Positions 17,868 through 25,710 of a DNA stretch of 64,000 bases are shown piece by piece. Under the pieces are notes generated by a model. The model ran no database searches, was not told the DNA's origin, and worked only from the letters and a program-made list of their open reading frames with translations. Made by a program: the position numbers and the translations under genes. The stretch comes from Undibacterium paludis. Lineage in GTDB: Bacteria > Pseudomonadota > Gammaproteobacteria > Burkholderiales > Burkholderiaceae_D. Each line of letters starts with the position of its first letter. Position 1 is the stretch's first letter. The stretch is from the NCBI RefSeq assembly GCF_022568815.1, contig NZ_JAKZHX010000014.1, positions 100,935 to 164,934 of the forward strand, in the 5' to 3' direction.

Positions 17868-19339
17868 ACGCTGTTACGACCATTTTCCTTGGCCTGGTAG
17901 AGCGCCAGGTCGGCTCGCTCAAACACGCTGACTTCACTTTCCTTGTCGCGGCATTCAGCAACGCCCATGCTGACGGTAATCGACAGGCGGGTGCGGGTCA
18001 GGTCGGTGGTGCGCGAAAAATCATTGTTGGCGATGGTGTTGCGTAAATTCTCGGCAATGGAGGTGGCTTTTTCCAGGGTGCAGTTTTTCAGCAGGATCAG
18101 GAATTCTTCCCCGCCCCAGCGGCAGATAATGTCGCTTTCACGTAATGAACGTTTGGAAATCATGGCAATTTCTTTCAAGACATGATCACCAACCAGGTGC
18201 CCTTGTTTGTCATTGATCTTCTTGAAAAAATCGATATCCAGCAGGACTACGCACATGGGTTGACGTGAGCGTTCGCTATCGAGCAGTGCTTGCTGGAACA
18301 CAAAATCAAAGGCCTGACGGTTCAGCAGGTTGGTCAGGGTATCGGTGGAGGCTGATTTTTCCAGGCGTTTTTGATAGCGGCGTACCGTCAGCAAAACAAT
18401 GGTCAGCAAAACGACTGTGATCGCGGCGCTGACGCCCATATTCAGCAGGAAGACGTTTTGCAGGGGTTTGATTTCATTGCTGGTTTCCTGTTCCACCAGC
18501 AGATGCCAGCCCAATTCAGGAATGAAGCGCGCATTGACCAGCATGGTGTCATTGTCGTTTTTGTATTCCAGGTGCAGGGATTCACTCTTGCGGTTGGTCA
18601 GGATTTGCCCCGCCAGATTGCTGATGCCCGGCATATTGCTGAGGTTGTTGCGTATCTTTTTCATATTATTGCCAGCCAGGGCGATATTGCCTTTCTGGTC
18701 GACAAAAAAGATATTCCTGTGAAAACGGCTCTGATAGCTGTCTATCAGGTTCTTCATGGTATCGAGTGTCAGACCTATGCCAGTGACGCCGATGAACTTG
18801 CCGCTGTAGTCAACGATACGGTAATTGATGAAAATGGTCATGGTATCGCGATTGGCCATGTCGGCATCGACATTGGTTTCGTAATCGCTTTTCATACTGC
18901 GTACACGGAAGAACCAGGCATCCCTGGCTTCATTTTCATTGATGGTTTTTAACACGCCATCAGCATGGTAGTAATTGTGGCTTTGTTCCGAGACCAGGAA
19001 GCTCGACATTGCATGGTTCTTGGTCTTGATTTCTTTCAGGTACTTGATGACCTGGTCTTTGTCTTCTTCGCCATTGATGATCCAGTCGCGCAAGAAAGTG
19101 TCATGCGCCATCTGGGAAGAGACAAAAACCGGGCGCAGCATGTCTTTCTGGATTTCGGAATAAACGTTGTCGCCGGTGATAGGCAGGGTCTGCTCAGAAA
19201 TACCTTGTTGTATCGCATCACGTGAAACCACGAACGAGGCCAGCGTTGTGGAGACAAAACCGGTTATCAGCAGCAGTGATATCCAGATCAGCAGACCGTA
19301 TTTTTTTAACATTTTTTGCATGAATGATAGACGGGGCAT
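17852..19339 (-). CDS. Membrane diguanylate cyclase, dCache-GGDEF
   Basis: 495 aa. TM1 (about residues 13-35) and TM2 (about 300-322) flank a periplasmic dCache sensor (for example AWFFRVRSMKSDY, NYRIVDYSGKFIGVTGIGL). The cytoplasmic GGDEF domain starts near DTLTNLLNRQAFD and has the active signature GGEEF in RWGGEEFLILL. RESD lies exactly five residues before it, an intact I-site, so c-di-GMP product inhibition is expected. It would make c-di-GMP from two GTP in response to a small periplasmic ligand. Monocistronic. Start ATG 19339; alternative starts at 19321 and 19312. Confidence 0.93.
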   Translation of the reverse strand: MPRLSFMQKMLKKYGLLIWISLLLITGFVSTTLASFVVSRDAIQQGISEQTLPITGDNVYSEIQKDMLRPVFVSSQMAHDTFLRDWIINGEEDKDQVIKYLKEIKTKNHAMSSFLVSEQSHNYYHADGVLKTINENEARDAWFFRVRSMKSDYETNVDADMANRDTMTIFINYRIVDYSGKFIGVTGIGLTLDTMKNLIDSYQSRFHRNIFFVDQKGNIALAGNNMKKIRNNLSNMPGISNLAGQILTNRKSESLHLEYKNDNDTMLVNARFIPELGWHLLVEQETSNEIKPLQNVFLLNMGVSAAITVVLLTIVLLTVRRYQKRLEKSASTDTLTNLLNRQAFDFVFQQALLDSERSRQPMCVVLLDIDFFKKINDKQGHLVGDHVLKEIAMISKRSLRESDIICRWGGEEFLILLKNCTLEKATSIAENLRNTIANNDFSRTTDLTRTRLSITVSMGVAECRDKESEVSVFERADLALYQAKENGRNSVYFSE

Positions 19340-19537
19340 GAGCGTGAGGTTTGCCGCAAGATAATACTATAAACCCATACCATTTCCGGTCATTTTAGAG
19401 GCAAACAAATGCTAAACAGCATGACCGCGGGGTATGTTCGCCAGAAATTGTTGACATCGGACGGTGTTTTGATCAGTGCCCGGAGGAGGGGAGATGGGCA
19501 ACTGCCTGGTAGCCAGCAGGCTGGCAGAGACGTAAAA

Positions 19538-19566
19538 AATGCCGCCAGTGCACTACAGGCGGCATT
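19538..19566 (-). terminator. Rho-independent terminator of the glycine-zipper gene
   Basis: Stem AATGCCGCC / GGCGGCATT (19538-19546, 19558-19566) with an 11-nt loop, followed on the minus strand by T6. It lies 31 bp past the stop of the glycine-zipper gene. Confidence 0.88.
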
Positions 19567-19597
19567 CAGAAGGTTTGACGGGCTACCGGGTTATCAA

Positions 19598-20146
19598 TCA
19601 GGGGCGTGGTGTCAGTGATACATGAACACGCATGCGTGAACCCGGATCGTAGGGCAAGACAGAGGTGTAAGTACGGTTATTGTACTCATAGGTGACGGCA
19701 TAGCCATTGTTGCGTGTTTCCCAGCTATCGATATTGCGACACTGGCGCACAGGACGGCGTTCATATTCTGGCTGATTATTATAATTGTTGCCGTTGTTGC
19801 CATTATCTACACGGTCACCAACCAGAGCGCCAGTGATGGCGCCGGCGGCTGTTGCGGCGAGCCGGCCATTGCCACCGCCTACCTGGCTACCGAGCAGACC
19901 ACCGGCGATACCACCGATGACTGCGCCGCCGTTGCTACGTTCAGCCTGCTGACGTGGGTAGCTGCGCTGGGTAGTTTCATATTCGGTACGGCATTCCTGG
20001 CGGGGTACATTGACTTGTTCGACTTGCGGTGTGACCCTGATCACGCGGGCATAATCATCAAAGTCGGCAGCATGGGCAGCAGGAAGAGCGGCAGCAATTG
20101 CCAGCACAGATGCTGCCTTGGAAAATGTTGAGAATGAAAATTTCAT
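19598..20146 (-). CDS. Glycine-zipper 2TM (SlyB-like) envelope protein
   Basis: 182 aa from ATG 20146, preceded by AAAGAGG. A Sec signal peptide ends near AAHAADF, with no lipobox Cys. A glycine-zipper segment (GGAVIGGIAGGLLGSQVG ... AAGAITGALVGDRV) lies around residues 70-110, then an Asn/Gly-rich linker and a C-terminal domain with QCRNIDSWETRNNGYAVTYE. This organisation matches the common betaproteobacterial glycine-zipper proteins of the outer membrane/periplasm, thought to affect envelope integrity. Monocistronic, with its own terminator. Confidence 0.85.
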   Translation of the reverse strand: MKFSFSTFSKAASVLAIAAALPAAHAADFDDYARVIRVTPQVEQVNVPRQECRTEYETTQRSYPRQQAERSNGGAVIGGIAGGLLGSQVGGGNGRLAATAAGAITGALVGDRVDNGNNGNNYNNQPEYERRPVRQCRNIDSWETRNNGYAVTYEYNNRTYTSVLPYDPGSRMRVHVSLTPRP

Positions 20147-20437
20147 TTTTTTACCTCTTTCGATATGGATCATTTGATAAATATCTCCCTGGCCCTTCAT
20201 AGCGCTTGTTGCCTTATTTTATTGAAATGAAGCAACAACTGAGCAGCTGGGTTTAGCCTATTTCTGCATGTTTCCTGTGATAGTCTGTATATAACGTCTG
20301 GGCTGGTAAAAAAGAAGACATAAAAGTGTAAGTGTCTGTTTCAATGTACTTTTGGTATTGTATTCTTGTACTTTACATCATTGGCCTCATCTATGTAGCT
20401 CGCGTTTCCATCATCTACCCCCTCTACTGGAGAATTT

Positions 20438-20827
20438 ATGCATTTGCAATGGACATCCTGGTTAACGCTTGCGGTACTCTGCATGTATGTCTGGAATGTG
20501 ATGACAGTGGGGCGGCTACGCATGAAGCTGGGGGTCAAGGCACCATCCATGGATGGTCCGCCTGAGTTCTTGCGCGCAGTGCGGGTGCAGACCAATACAG
20601 TAGAGCAGATGGTTTTTTTCTTTCCGGCACTGTGGATGTGTGCGATGTGGGCTAATGACGTGCTGGCAGCATCACTGGGGGTAGTGTGGCTGCTGGGGCG
20701 TGTCATGTATGCGCTGGCCTATCTGCAAGAGGCTGGCAAGCGCTCCATGGGTTTCCTGATTTCCAGCCTGGCTGCGGTTGCCTTGTCTCTGGGGACAGTG
20801 GCAGGTTTGACAGGAGTGCTGAAATGA
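20438..20827 (+). CDS. MAPEG family membrane protein
   Basis: 129 aa with four predicted membrane segments. The conserved MAPEG motif appears as RVQTNTVEQMVFFFPALWM, and GRVMYALAYL corresponds to the later family motif. Members include glutathione-dependent transferases, but many bacterial ones are uncharacterised. GGAG lies 5 nt before the ATG. Its stop overlaps the start of the downstream permease gene (ATGA), implying coupled translation. Confidence 0.87.
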   Translation: MHLQWTSWLTLAVLCMYVWNVMTVGRLRMKLGVKAPSMDGPPEFLRAVRVQTNTVEQMVFFFPALWMCAMWANDVLAASLGVVWLLGRVMYALAYLQEAGKRSMGFLISSLAAVALSLGTVAGLTGVLK

Positions 20828-21849
20828 AAACCAAATCTTTCACTGCTCCAGCCTTGTCACCTTCGGTATATGCCTCTTATATCCTGATGGGTATCGCCTT
20901 ACTGTTGGTATTGAAGGCCGGCCTGCTGGTGGCCCTGTTTTCCGGTTTGCTGGTGTTTTCCATCATTCATGTCATGGCGCCAGCCATTGCCCTGCGCTTC
21001 AGGCATAAGCAGCCACGCATGATAGCGGTGGCTTTTTTGTCATTTATCCTGATTCTGGGCATCGTCCTGAGCGGCTGGGCCATCCATGCCTTCTTGCGCA
21101 GCGACGCCGGTAACCTGCACAGTCTGCTGCAGAAGCTGGCCGACATTATTGAAGCCTCACGCGGGCAATTGCCTGAGTGGGTAAGTACTAACTTGCCTGA
21201 GGACGTTGCCGCCTTGCGGGAGATGATGACACACTGGCTGCGTGAGCATGCCGGTGAGGCAAAGCAGATCGTGCCAGAAGCCGGTCACCTGATCGTGCAT
21301 CTGTTGCTGGGCATGATCATAGGCAGCATGATCGCACTGCGTGACGCCAGTGGCGACAGTAACCACAAACCTTTTGCGGCGGCCCTGCAGCAAAGGATCA
21401 GCAATCTTGGCCAGATATTCCACAAGATCGTGTTTGCCCAGGTGCAGATATCCCTGATCAATACAGTGTTTTCAGCCATTTACCTGGCAGCCATCCTGCC
21501 CATGGCAGGTATCCACCTGCCGCTGACCAAGACCATGATAGCGATTACCTTCCTGGCCGGCCTGATACCGGTGGCTGGCAATATTATTTCAAATACCGTG
21601 ATTGTTATTGTGGCATTGTCGAATTCGTTGAATGTGGCGATTGCATCCCTGGTATTCATGATAGTCATTCACAAGGCAGAATATTTCCTGAATGCGCGCA
21701 TCATCGGTGCGCAGGTAAACGCCCGTGCCTGGGAATTGCTGACGGCCATCCTGGTGATGGAAACCCTGTTTGGCGTGCCCGGTGTGGTGGCAGCACCGGT
21801 GTTTTATGCCTATATCAAGAAAGAATTGAATGACCGTGGTCTGGTGTAG
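20824..21849 (+). CDS. AI-2E family transporter (PerM-like)
   Basis: 341 aa from ATG 20824, which overlaps the MAPEG stop. It has multiple hydrophobic helices with a central hydrophilic segment of about 80 residues, then the family core LINTVFSAIYLAAILP, FLAGLIPVAGNIISNT and the C-terminal ETLFGVPGVVAAPVFYAYIKKEL. Family members range from AI-2 exporters to Na+/H+ antiporters, so the substrate is unassigned. Cotranscribed with the MAPEG gene. Confidence 0.88.
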   Translation: MKTKSFTAPALSPSVYASYILMGIALLLVLKAGLLVALFSGLLVFSIIHVMAPAIALRFRHKQPRMIAVAFLSFILILGIVLSGWAIHAFLRSDAGNLHSLLQKLADIIEASRGQLPEWVSTNLPEDVAALREMMTHWLREHAGEAKQIVPEAGHLIVHLLLGMIIGSMIALRDASGDSNHKPFAAALQQRISNLGQIFHKIVFAQVQISLINTVFSAIYLAAILPMAGIHLPLTKTMIAITFLAGLIPVAGNIISNTVIVIVALSNSLNVAIASLVFMIVIHKAEYFLNARIIGAQVNARAWELLTAILVMETLFGVPGVVAAPVFYAYIKKELNDRGLV

Positions 21850-21899
21850 CGCCCTGGTCTGGCAAGCAAAAAAATTGTTGATTGAACCATTGAGGGAAA

Positions 21900-22211
21900 A
21901 TGATGATACTCGAAGTTGCCGATATAAGAATACAGCCGGGCAAACAGGCAGAATTTGACGAAGCCATACAACGCGGCCTCAACGAAGTGATATGTCACGC
22001 TCGCGGTTTTCGTGGCTTCAAAGTCAATAAGGGCATAGAGTCTCCGGAGCGCTATTTGCTGATGATCTATTGGGAGACCTTGGAAAATCATACGATAGAT
22101 TTCCGCGAGTCACCGGCCTTTATACAATGGCGCGCCATTGTCGGGCCTTATTTTGCCGCTGCGCCGGTCGTTGAGCATTTTGACTTGTTAAGCCAATCAC
22201 AAGGCAAGTAA
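21900..22211 (+). CDS. Antibiotic biosynthesis monooxygenase (ABM)-fold protein
   Basis: 103 aa ferredoxin-like dimeric protein: VADIRIQPGKQAEFDEAI, CHARGFRGFKVNKGIESPERYLL, and IYWETLENHTIDFRESPAFIQWR. It starts at tandem ATGs (21900/21903) after TTGAGGGAAA. ABM proteins are small monooxygenases or haem-degrading relatives; activity cannot be assigned. It lies 50 bp after the AI-2E permease gene. The last codons contain the first halves of two long inverted repeats that continue to the gshA leader. Confidence 0.85.
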   Translation: MMILEVADIRIQPGKQAEFDEAIQRGLNEVICHARGFRGFKVNKGIESPERYLLMIYWETLENHTIDFRESPAFIQWRAIVGPYFAAAPVVEHFDLLSQSQGK

Positions 22212-22298
22212 TCCTGATTTTTTTGTCGTGCCTGGTATAAATCCGACTTGATTCCCGGCGTTTCATCCCAAGCTTAACAAGTCATGATTTGCCTTGTG
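22181..22298. repeat. Crossed pair of perfect inverted repeats before gshA
   Basis: Arm A (22181-22193, 13 nt) is perfectly complementary to A' (22272-22284). Arm B (22198-22207, 10 nt) is perfectly complementary to B' (22289-22298). Order is A-B-A'-B', with only 4 nt between A and B and between A' and B'. Both stems cannot easily form together, so two mutually exclusive folds, or paired protein sites, are suggested. The region spans the ABM stop codon and ends 53 bp before the gshA ATG. Confidence 0.7.
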
Positions 22299-22351
22299 CG
22301 CTGAGGTCGGCGTTATTTTTTGGCAAACGCTTGCTCTTCAAAAAGGTCATT

Positions 22352-23650
22352 ATGGTCCCGCATCTTGTCACTGCCCTCAACGGCCCCCTGCTCGATCTTG
22401 AAAAAAAGATACTTGAAGCGACACCAGCGATAGAGCGCTGGTTCCGCCTTGAGTGGCAGGAACATACCCCGCCATTTTATTGTTCGGTCGATTTGCGCAA
22501 TGCCGGTTTCAAGCTGGCACCAGTGGACACCAATTTATTCCCGGGCGGTTTTAATAATCTGGCATCAGAAATGCTGCCGCTGGCAGTACAGGCAGCTATG
22601 GCGGCGATAGAAAAATATTGTCCCGACGCGAAAAACCTGCTGGTGATACCCGAGAGCCATACCCGCAATGTGTTTTATTTGCAAAACATTGCGCGCATGA
22701 TGCAAATTTTCCGTCAGACTGGCCTGAACGTGCGCCTTGGGTCCTTGTCTGCCGATATCACCGAGCCGACGCCGATTGACTTGCCCGATGGCAATCAACT
22801 GGTGCTGGAACCGCTGGAGCGTTCGGCCAATGGTCGTCGCCTGGGCCTGAAGAATTTCGACCCCTGTACCATCCTGCTCAACAATGATCTGTCGGCAGGC
22901 ATACCCGCCATTCTGGAAGACCTCAACGAGCAGACCCTGCTGCCGCCTTTGCATGCAGGCTGGGCCTTGCGTCGCAAGAGCAATCATTTTTCTGCCTATG
23001 ATGAAGTGGTGAAAAAATTTGCCAAGATGGTTGATATTGACCCCTGGATGCTCAACCCCTATTTTGCCAAATGCAAGGACGTGAATTTCCACGACCGCAC
23101 TGGTGAAGATGCGCTTGTGGCAACGGTGGACACCATACTCGCCAAGATACGCAAAAAGTACAAGGAATACGGCATCAAGGAAAAACCCTTCGTCATCGTC
23201 AAGGCTGATGCCGGTACTTATGGCATGGGCATCATGACCGTGCACGATTCCAGCGAGGTGCGTGACCTTAATCGCAAGCAGCGTAACAAGATGTCGGTGG
23301 TCAAGGACGGCATGGAAGTGCGTGACGTGATCGTGCAGGAAGGTGTCTACACTTTTGAGCAAATCAGCGAATCGGTGGCTGAGCCGGTGGTGTACATGAT
23401 AGACCGCTATGTCGTCGGTGGTTTTTATCGCGTGCACGAAGACCGTGGTGTTGATGAAAACCTCAATGCACCGGGCATGCACTTTGTGCCGCTGGCATTT
23501 GCGCAGCAACATGCCGTGCCGGATATGAAGGCAAAACCGGGCACCGCTGCACCAAATCGTTTTTACATGTATGGTGTCGTTGCACGCCTGGCTTTGCTGG
23601 CGGCCTCACTGGAATTGGAAAAGACCGATCCCAACCCCGAGATTTATTGA
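22352..23650 (+). CDS. gshA: Glutamate-cysteine ligase, proteobacterial type
   Basis: 432 aa from ATG 22352 with AAGG upstream; the ORF extends further 5' without homology. It makes gamma-glutamylcysteine from Glu, Cys and ATP, the first step of glutathione synthesis. It belongs to the short GshA type of beta- and some other proteobacteria, shown by FYCSVDLRNAGFKLAPVDTN, LFPGGFNNL, NLLVIPESHTRN, VKADAGTYGMGIMTV and the C-terminal FYRVHEDRG. It is followed 30 bp later by gshB, so the pathway is one operon. The upstream leader contains an unusual pair of inverted repeats that could regulate it. Confidence 0.95.
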   Translation: MVPHLVTALNGPLLDLEKKILEATPAIERWFRLEWQEHTPPFYCSVDLRNAGFKLAPVDTNLFPGGFNNLASEMLPLAVQAAMAAIEKYCPDAKNLLVIPESHTRNVFYLQNIARMMQIFRQTGLNVRLGSLSADITEPTPIDLPDGNQLVLEPLERSANGRRLGLKNFDPCTILLNNDLSAGIPAILEDLNEQTLLPPLHAGWALRRKSNHFSAYDEVVKKFAKMVDIDPWMLNPYFAKCKDVNFHDRTGEDALVATVDTILAKIRKKYKEYGIKEKPFVIVKADAGTYGMGIMTVHDSSEVRDLNRKQRNKMSVVKDGMEVRDVIVQEGVYTFEQISESVAEPVVYMIDRYVVGGFYRVHEDRGVDENLNAPGMHFVPLAFAQQHAVPDMKAKPGTAAPNRFYMYGVVARLALLAASLELEKTDPNPEIY

Positions 23651-23680
23651 CCCCTTTTGACAAGAATGTCGATTAACGCC

Positions 23681-24628
23681 ATGAAAATCGCTTTTCTGAC
23701 TGACCCGCTATCACAATTCAAGACGTATAAAGATTCCACCTATGCCATGATGGTGGAGGCCGACAAACGTGGTTATGCCATCCATTTTTTCGGCCCGGAG
23801 GATATGGCGCTGGAAAATGGTAAGGTCATCGCCAATATCCGCCGCATCAGGCTGACCGGTGACAGCAAGGACTGGTACCGCCTTGATGAACCTGTTGCAT
23901 TGCCGCTCAGTGATTTTGACGCCATTGTGCAGCGTAAGGACCCACCCTTTGATATGGAATATATCTATGGGACTTACCTGCTTGAATTGGCAGAGAAGCA
24001 AGGTGCACGGGTATTCAACAAACCATCGGCGATACGTGACCATAATGAAAAACTCAGCATAGCCGAGTTCAGCCAGTTCACTGCACCGACTTTGGTCGCC
24101 CGTGATGAACAGCGTATCCGTGCCTTCCACAAAGAGCACCATGACATCATCCTCAAGCCGCTTGACGGCATGGGCGGTACCGGTATTTTCCGTATCGGCA
24201 CCGACGGCATGAATCTTGGTTCAGTCATAGAAACACTGACCGTCAATGGCAGCCGTACCATCATGGTGCAAAGATATATACCGGAAATCGTCCATGGTGA
24301 TAAGCGCATCCTGCTGATAGGCGGTAAAGTTGTTCCTTTCTGCCTGGCACGCATCCCTCAAAATGGCGAGGTCAGGGGTAACCTGGCAGCAGGCGGCCTG
24401 GGTGTAGCGCAGGAATTGTCGGCAACCGACCTTGAGATTGCACAGACTTTGGCGCCACAGCTTTATCAAAGAGGCTTGTTGCTGGTAGGATTAGATGTCA
24501 TCGGTTCCAATTTGACAGAAGTGAATGTGACCAGCCCTACCTGCTTCCAGGAGATTACTCAGCAAAAAGGCTTCAATGTTGCCGGCATGTTTATTGACGC
24601 GCTGGAAGCAGCACTGGCACCGAAGTAA
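23681..24628 (+). CDS. gshB: Glutathione synthetase
   Basis: 315 aa from ATG 23681. It is an ATP-grasp enzyme that adds Gly to gamma-glutamylcysteine. Family features are the N-terminal MKIAFLTDPLSQFKTYKDST, the KPSAIRDHNEKLSIAEF segment, the flexible ATP loop KPLDGMGGTGIFRI, and the metal-binding C-terminus LDVIGSNLTEVNVTSPT. It follows gshA and precedes the PTS genes, an order widely conserved in Burkholderiales. Confidence 0.97.
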   Translation: MKIAFLTDPLSQFKTYKDSTYAMMVEADKRGYAIHFFGPEDMALENGKVIANIRRIRLTGDSKDWYRLDEPVALPLSDFDAIVQRKDPPFDMEYIYGTYLLELAEKQGARVFNKPSAIRDHNEKLSIAEFSQFTAPTLVARDEQRIRAFHKEHHDIILKPLDGMGGTGIFRIGTDGMNLGSVIETLTVNGSRTIMVQRYIPEIVHGDKRILLIGGKVVPFCLARIPQNGEVRGNLAAGGLGVAQELSATDLEIAQTLAPQLYQRGLLLVGLDVIGSNLTEVNVTSPTCFQEITQQKGFNVAGMFIDALEAALAPK

Positions 24629-24688
24629 AAATGAAATAAAAATGGTGGTGAGCACGAGGCTCGTCCACACCGAGAGAGTCAGATAGCA

Positions 24689-25096
24689 ATGGTTGGCATC
24701 CTTTTAATGACGCATGCACCTCTGGGCTCTGCTTTTATGCAGGCGGCAGCCCACGTTTTCCGTAGCATGCCAGAGCGGTTTGAGGCGATCGATGTGATCG
24801 CTGACCAGAATATTGATGAGGTTAACCGTCTGGCGCGCGACGCTGTACAGCGTCTTGACGATGGTTCTGGTGTGCTGGTGATCACAGATGTGATGGGAGG
24901 CACGCCATCGAACTGCTGTCGGCAGCTTGGGGAACCGGACAGGGTGGCGATCATCGCCGGCATCAGCTTGCCCATGTTGTTGCGGGCGATTACTTATCGT
25001 AGTGACGTACTTGACGTCGTGGTGGAAATGGCCTTGGCCGGTGGCCAGAACGGCGCCATTCGCCTCGACAATCGCGTACGTCTGGCACCAAACTAA
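24689..25096 (+). CDS. PTS EIIA component, mannose/fructose type
   Basis: 135 aa EIIA(Man)-like domain. The phospho-accepting histidine is His9 in LLMTHAPLG, and VLVITDVMGGTPSN is the conserved core. It would take phosphate from HPr. No EIIB or EIIC is encoded nearby, so it is probably regulatory rather than a sugar importer, as described for betaproteobacterial incomplete PTS systems. A GTGGtGAGC/GCTCgtCCAC hairpin at 24645-24668 lies in the 60-bp gap from gshB. Confidence 0.94.
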   Translation: MVGILLMTHAPLGSAFMQAAAHVFRSMPERFEAIDVIADQNIDEVNRLARDAVQRLDDGSGVLVITDVMGGTPSNCCRQLGEPDRVAIIAGISLPMLLRAITYRSDVLDVVVEMALAGGQNGAIRLDNRVRLAPN

Positions 25097-25123
25097 ATCA
25101 AAAGAAATTAAAGGAAGTCAGGC

Positions 25124-25393
25124 ATGATTCAACAAGATATAGAAATCGTTAACAAACTGGGTTTGCATGCGCGCGCGTCAGCCAAGTTTACCCAGACAGC
25201 AAGCAAGTTTAAATCGGAAGTCTGGCTGACGCGCAATAACCGCAGGGTGAATGGCAAATCCATTATGGGCGTGATGATGCTGGCAGCAGGCAAGGGCAGC
25301 AAGGTCTTGCTGGAAACCGATGGCGTCGATGAACAGGCATGCTTCGACGCCATCCTCGCCCTGATCAATGACAAGTTTGGTGAAGGCGAATAA
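25124..25393 (+). CDS. ptsH: HPr phosphocarrier protein
   Basis: 89 aa. His15 in NKLGLHARASAKF is the site phosphorylated by enzyme I. Ser46 in NGKSIMGVMML matches the regulatory serine position used by HprK where present. It passes phosphate to the EIIA encoded 27 bp upstream. AGGAAG precedes the ATG. ptsI follows after a 317-bp gap. Confidence 0.97.
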   Translation: MIQQDIEIVNKLGLHARASAKFTQTASKFKSEVWLTRNNRRVNGKSIMGVMMLAAGKGSKVLLETDGVDEQACFDAILALINDKFGEGE

Positions 25394-25710
25394 ACCCTGG
25401 CGGTATGCATGTTACCCATGGATGAAGTGATGAAATTGATTAGTTATGTTGGCGATATATGAGTCGAAACAAATCGCAACATAATTTGCATTGTTATTTT
25501 GACTCTATTCAGTTACCTTGTTTTTCTTGAATGAAATCAATGATGTATTGATGCCTGATAAAGTACAGTATGAAGTTTGAAAAAACAGTCAGCCTGTAGG
25601 TACAGGGTACAGGCTGGAGCTGGTTGAGGCACGCTACGGACATACAAGAAATAAAGCAGGGCGGTAGCAATATGTGACGCCCGAAGAAAATGTAATTTGG
25701 GGGACAAAGC
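25394..25710. other. Intergenic region ptsH-ptsI with hairpin
   Basis: 317 bp without a convincing gene. The clearest structure is the perfect 9-bp inverted repeat CAGCCTGTA / TACAGGCTG (25590-25598, 25608-25616) about 95 bp before ptsI. It has no T-tract, so an operator or leader hairpin is more likely than a terminator. The ptsI RBS GGGGGA is at the end. The gap suggests ptsI may also have its own promoter. Confidence 0.5.

Noticed and set aside
22565..23512. 315-codon open frame antisense to gshA
   Set aside because: His-rich shadow of a strongly supported gene; no domain.
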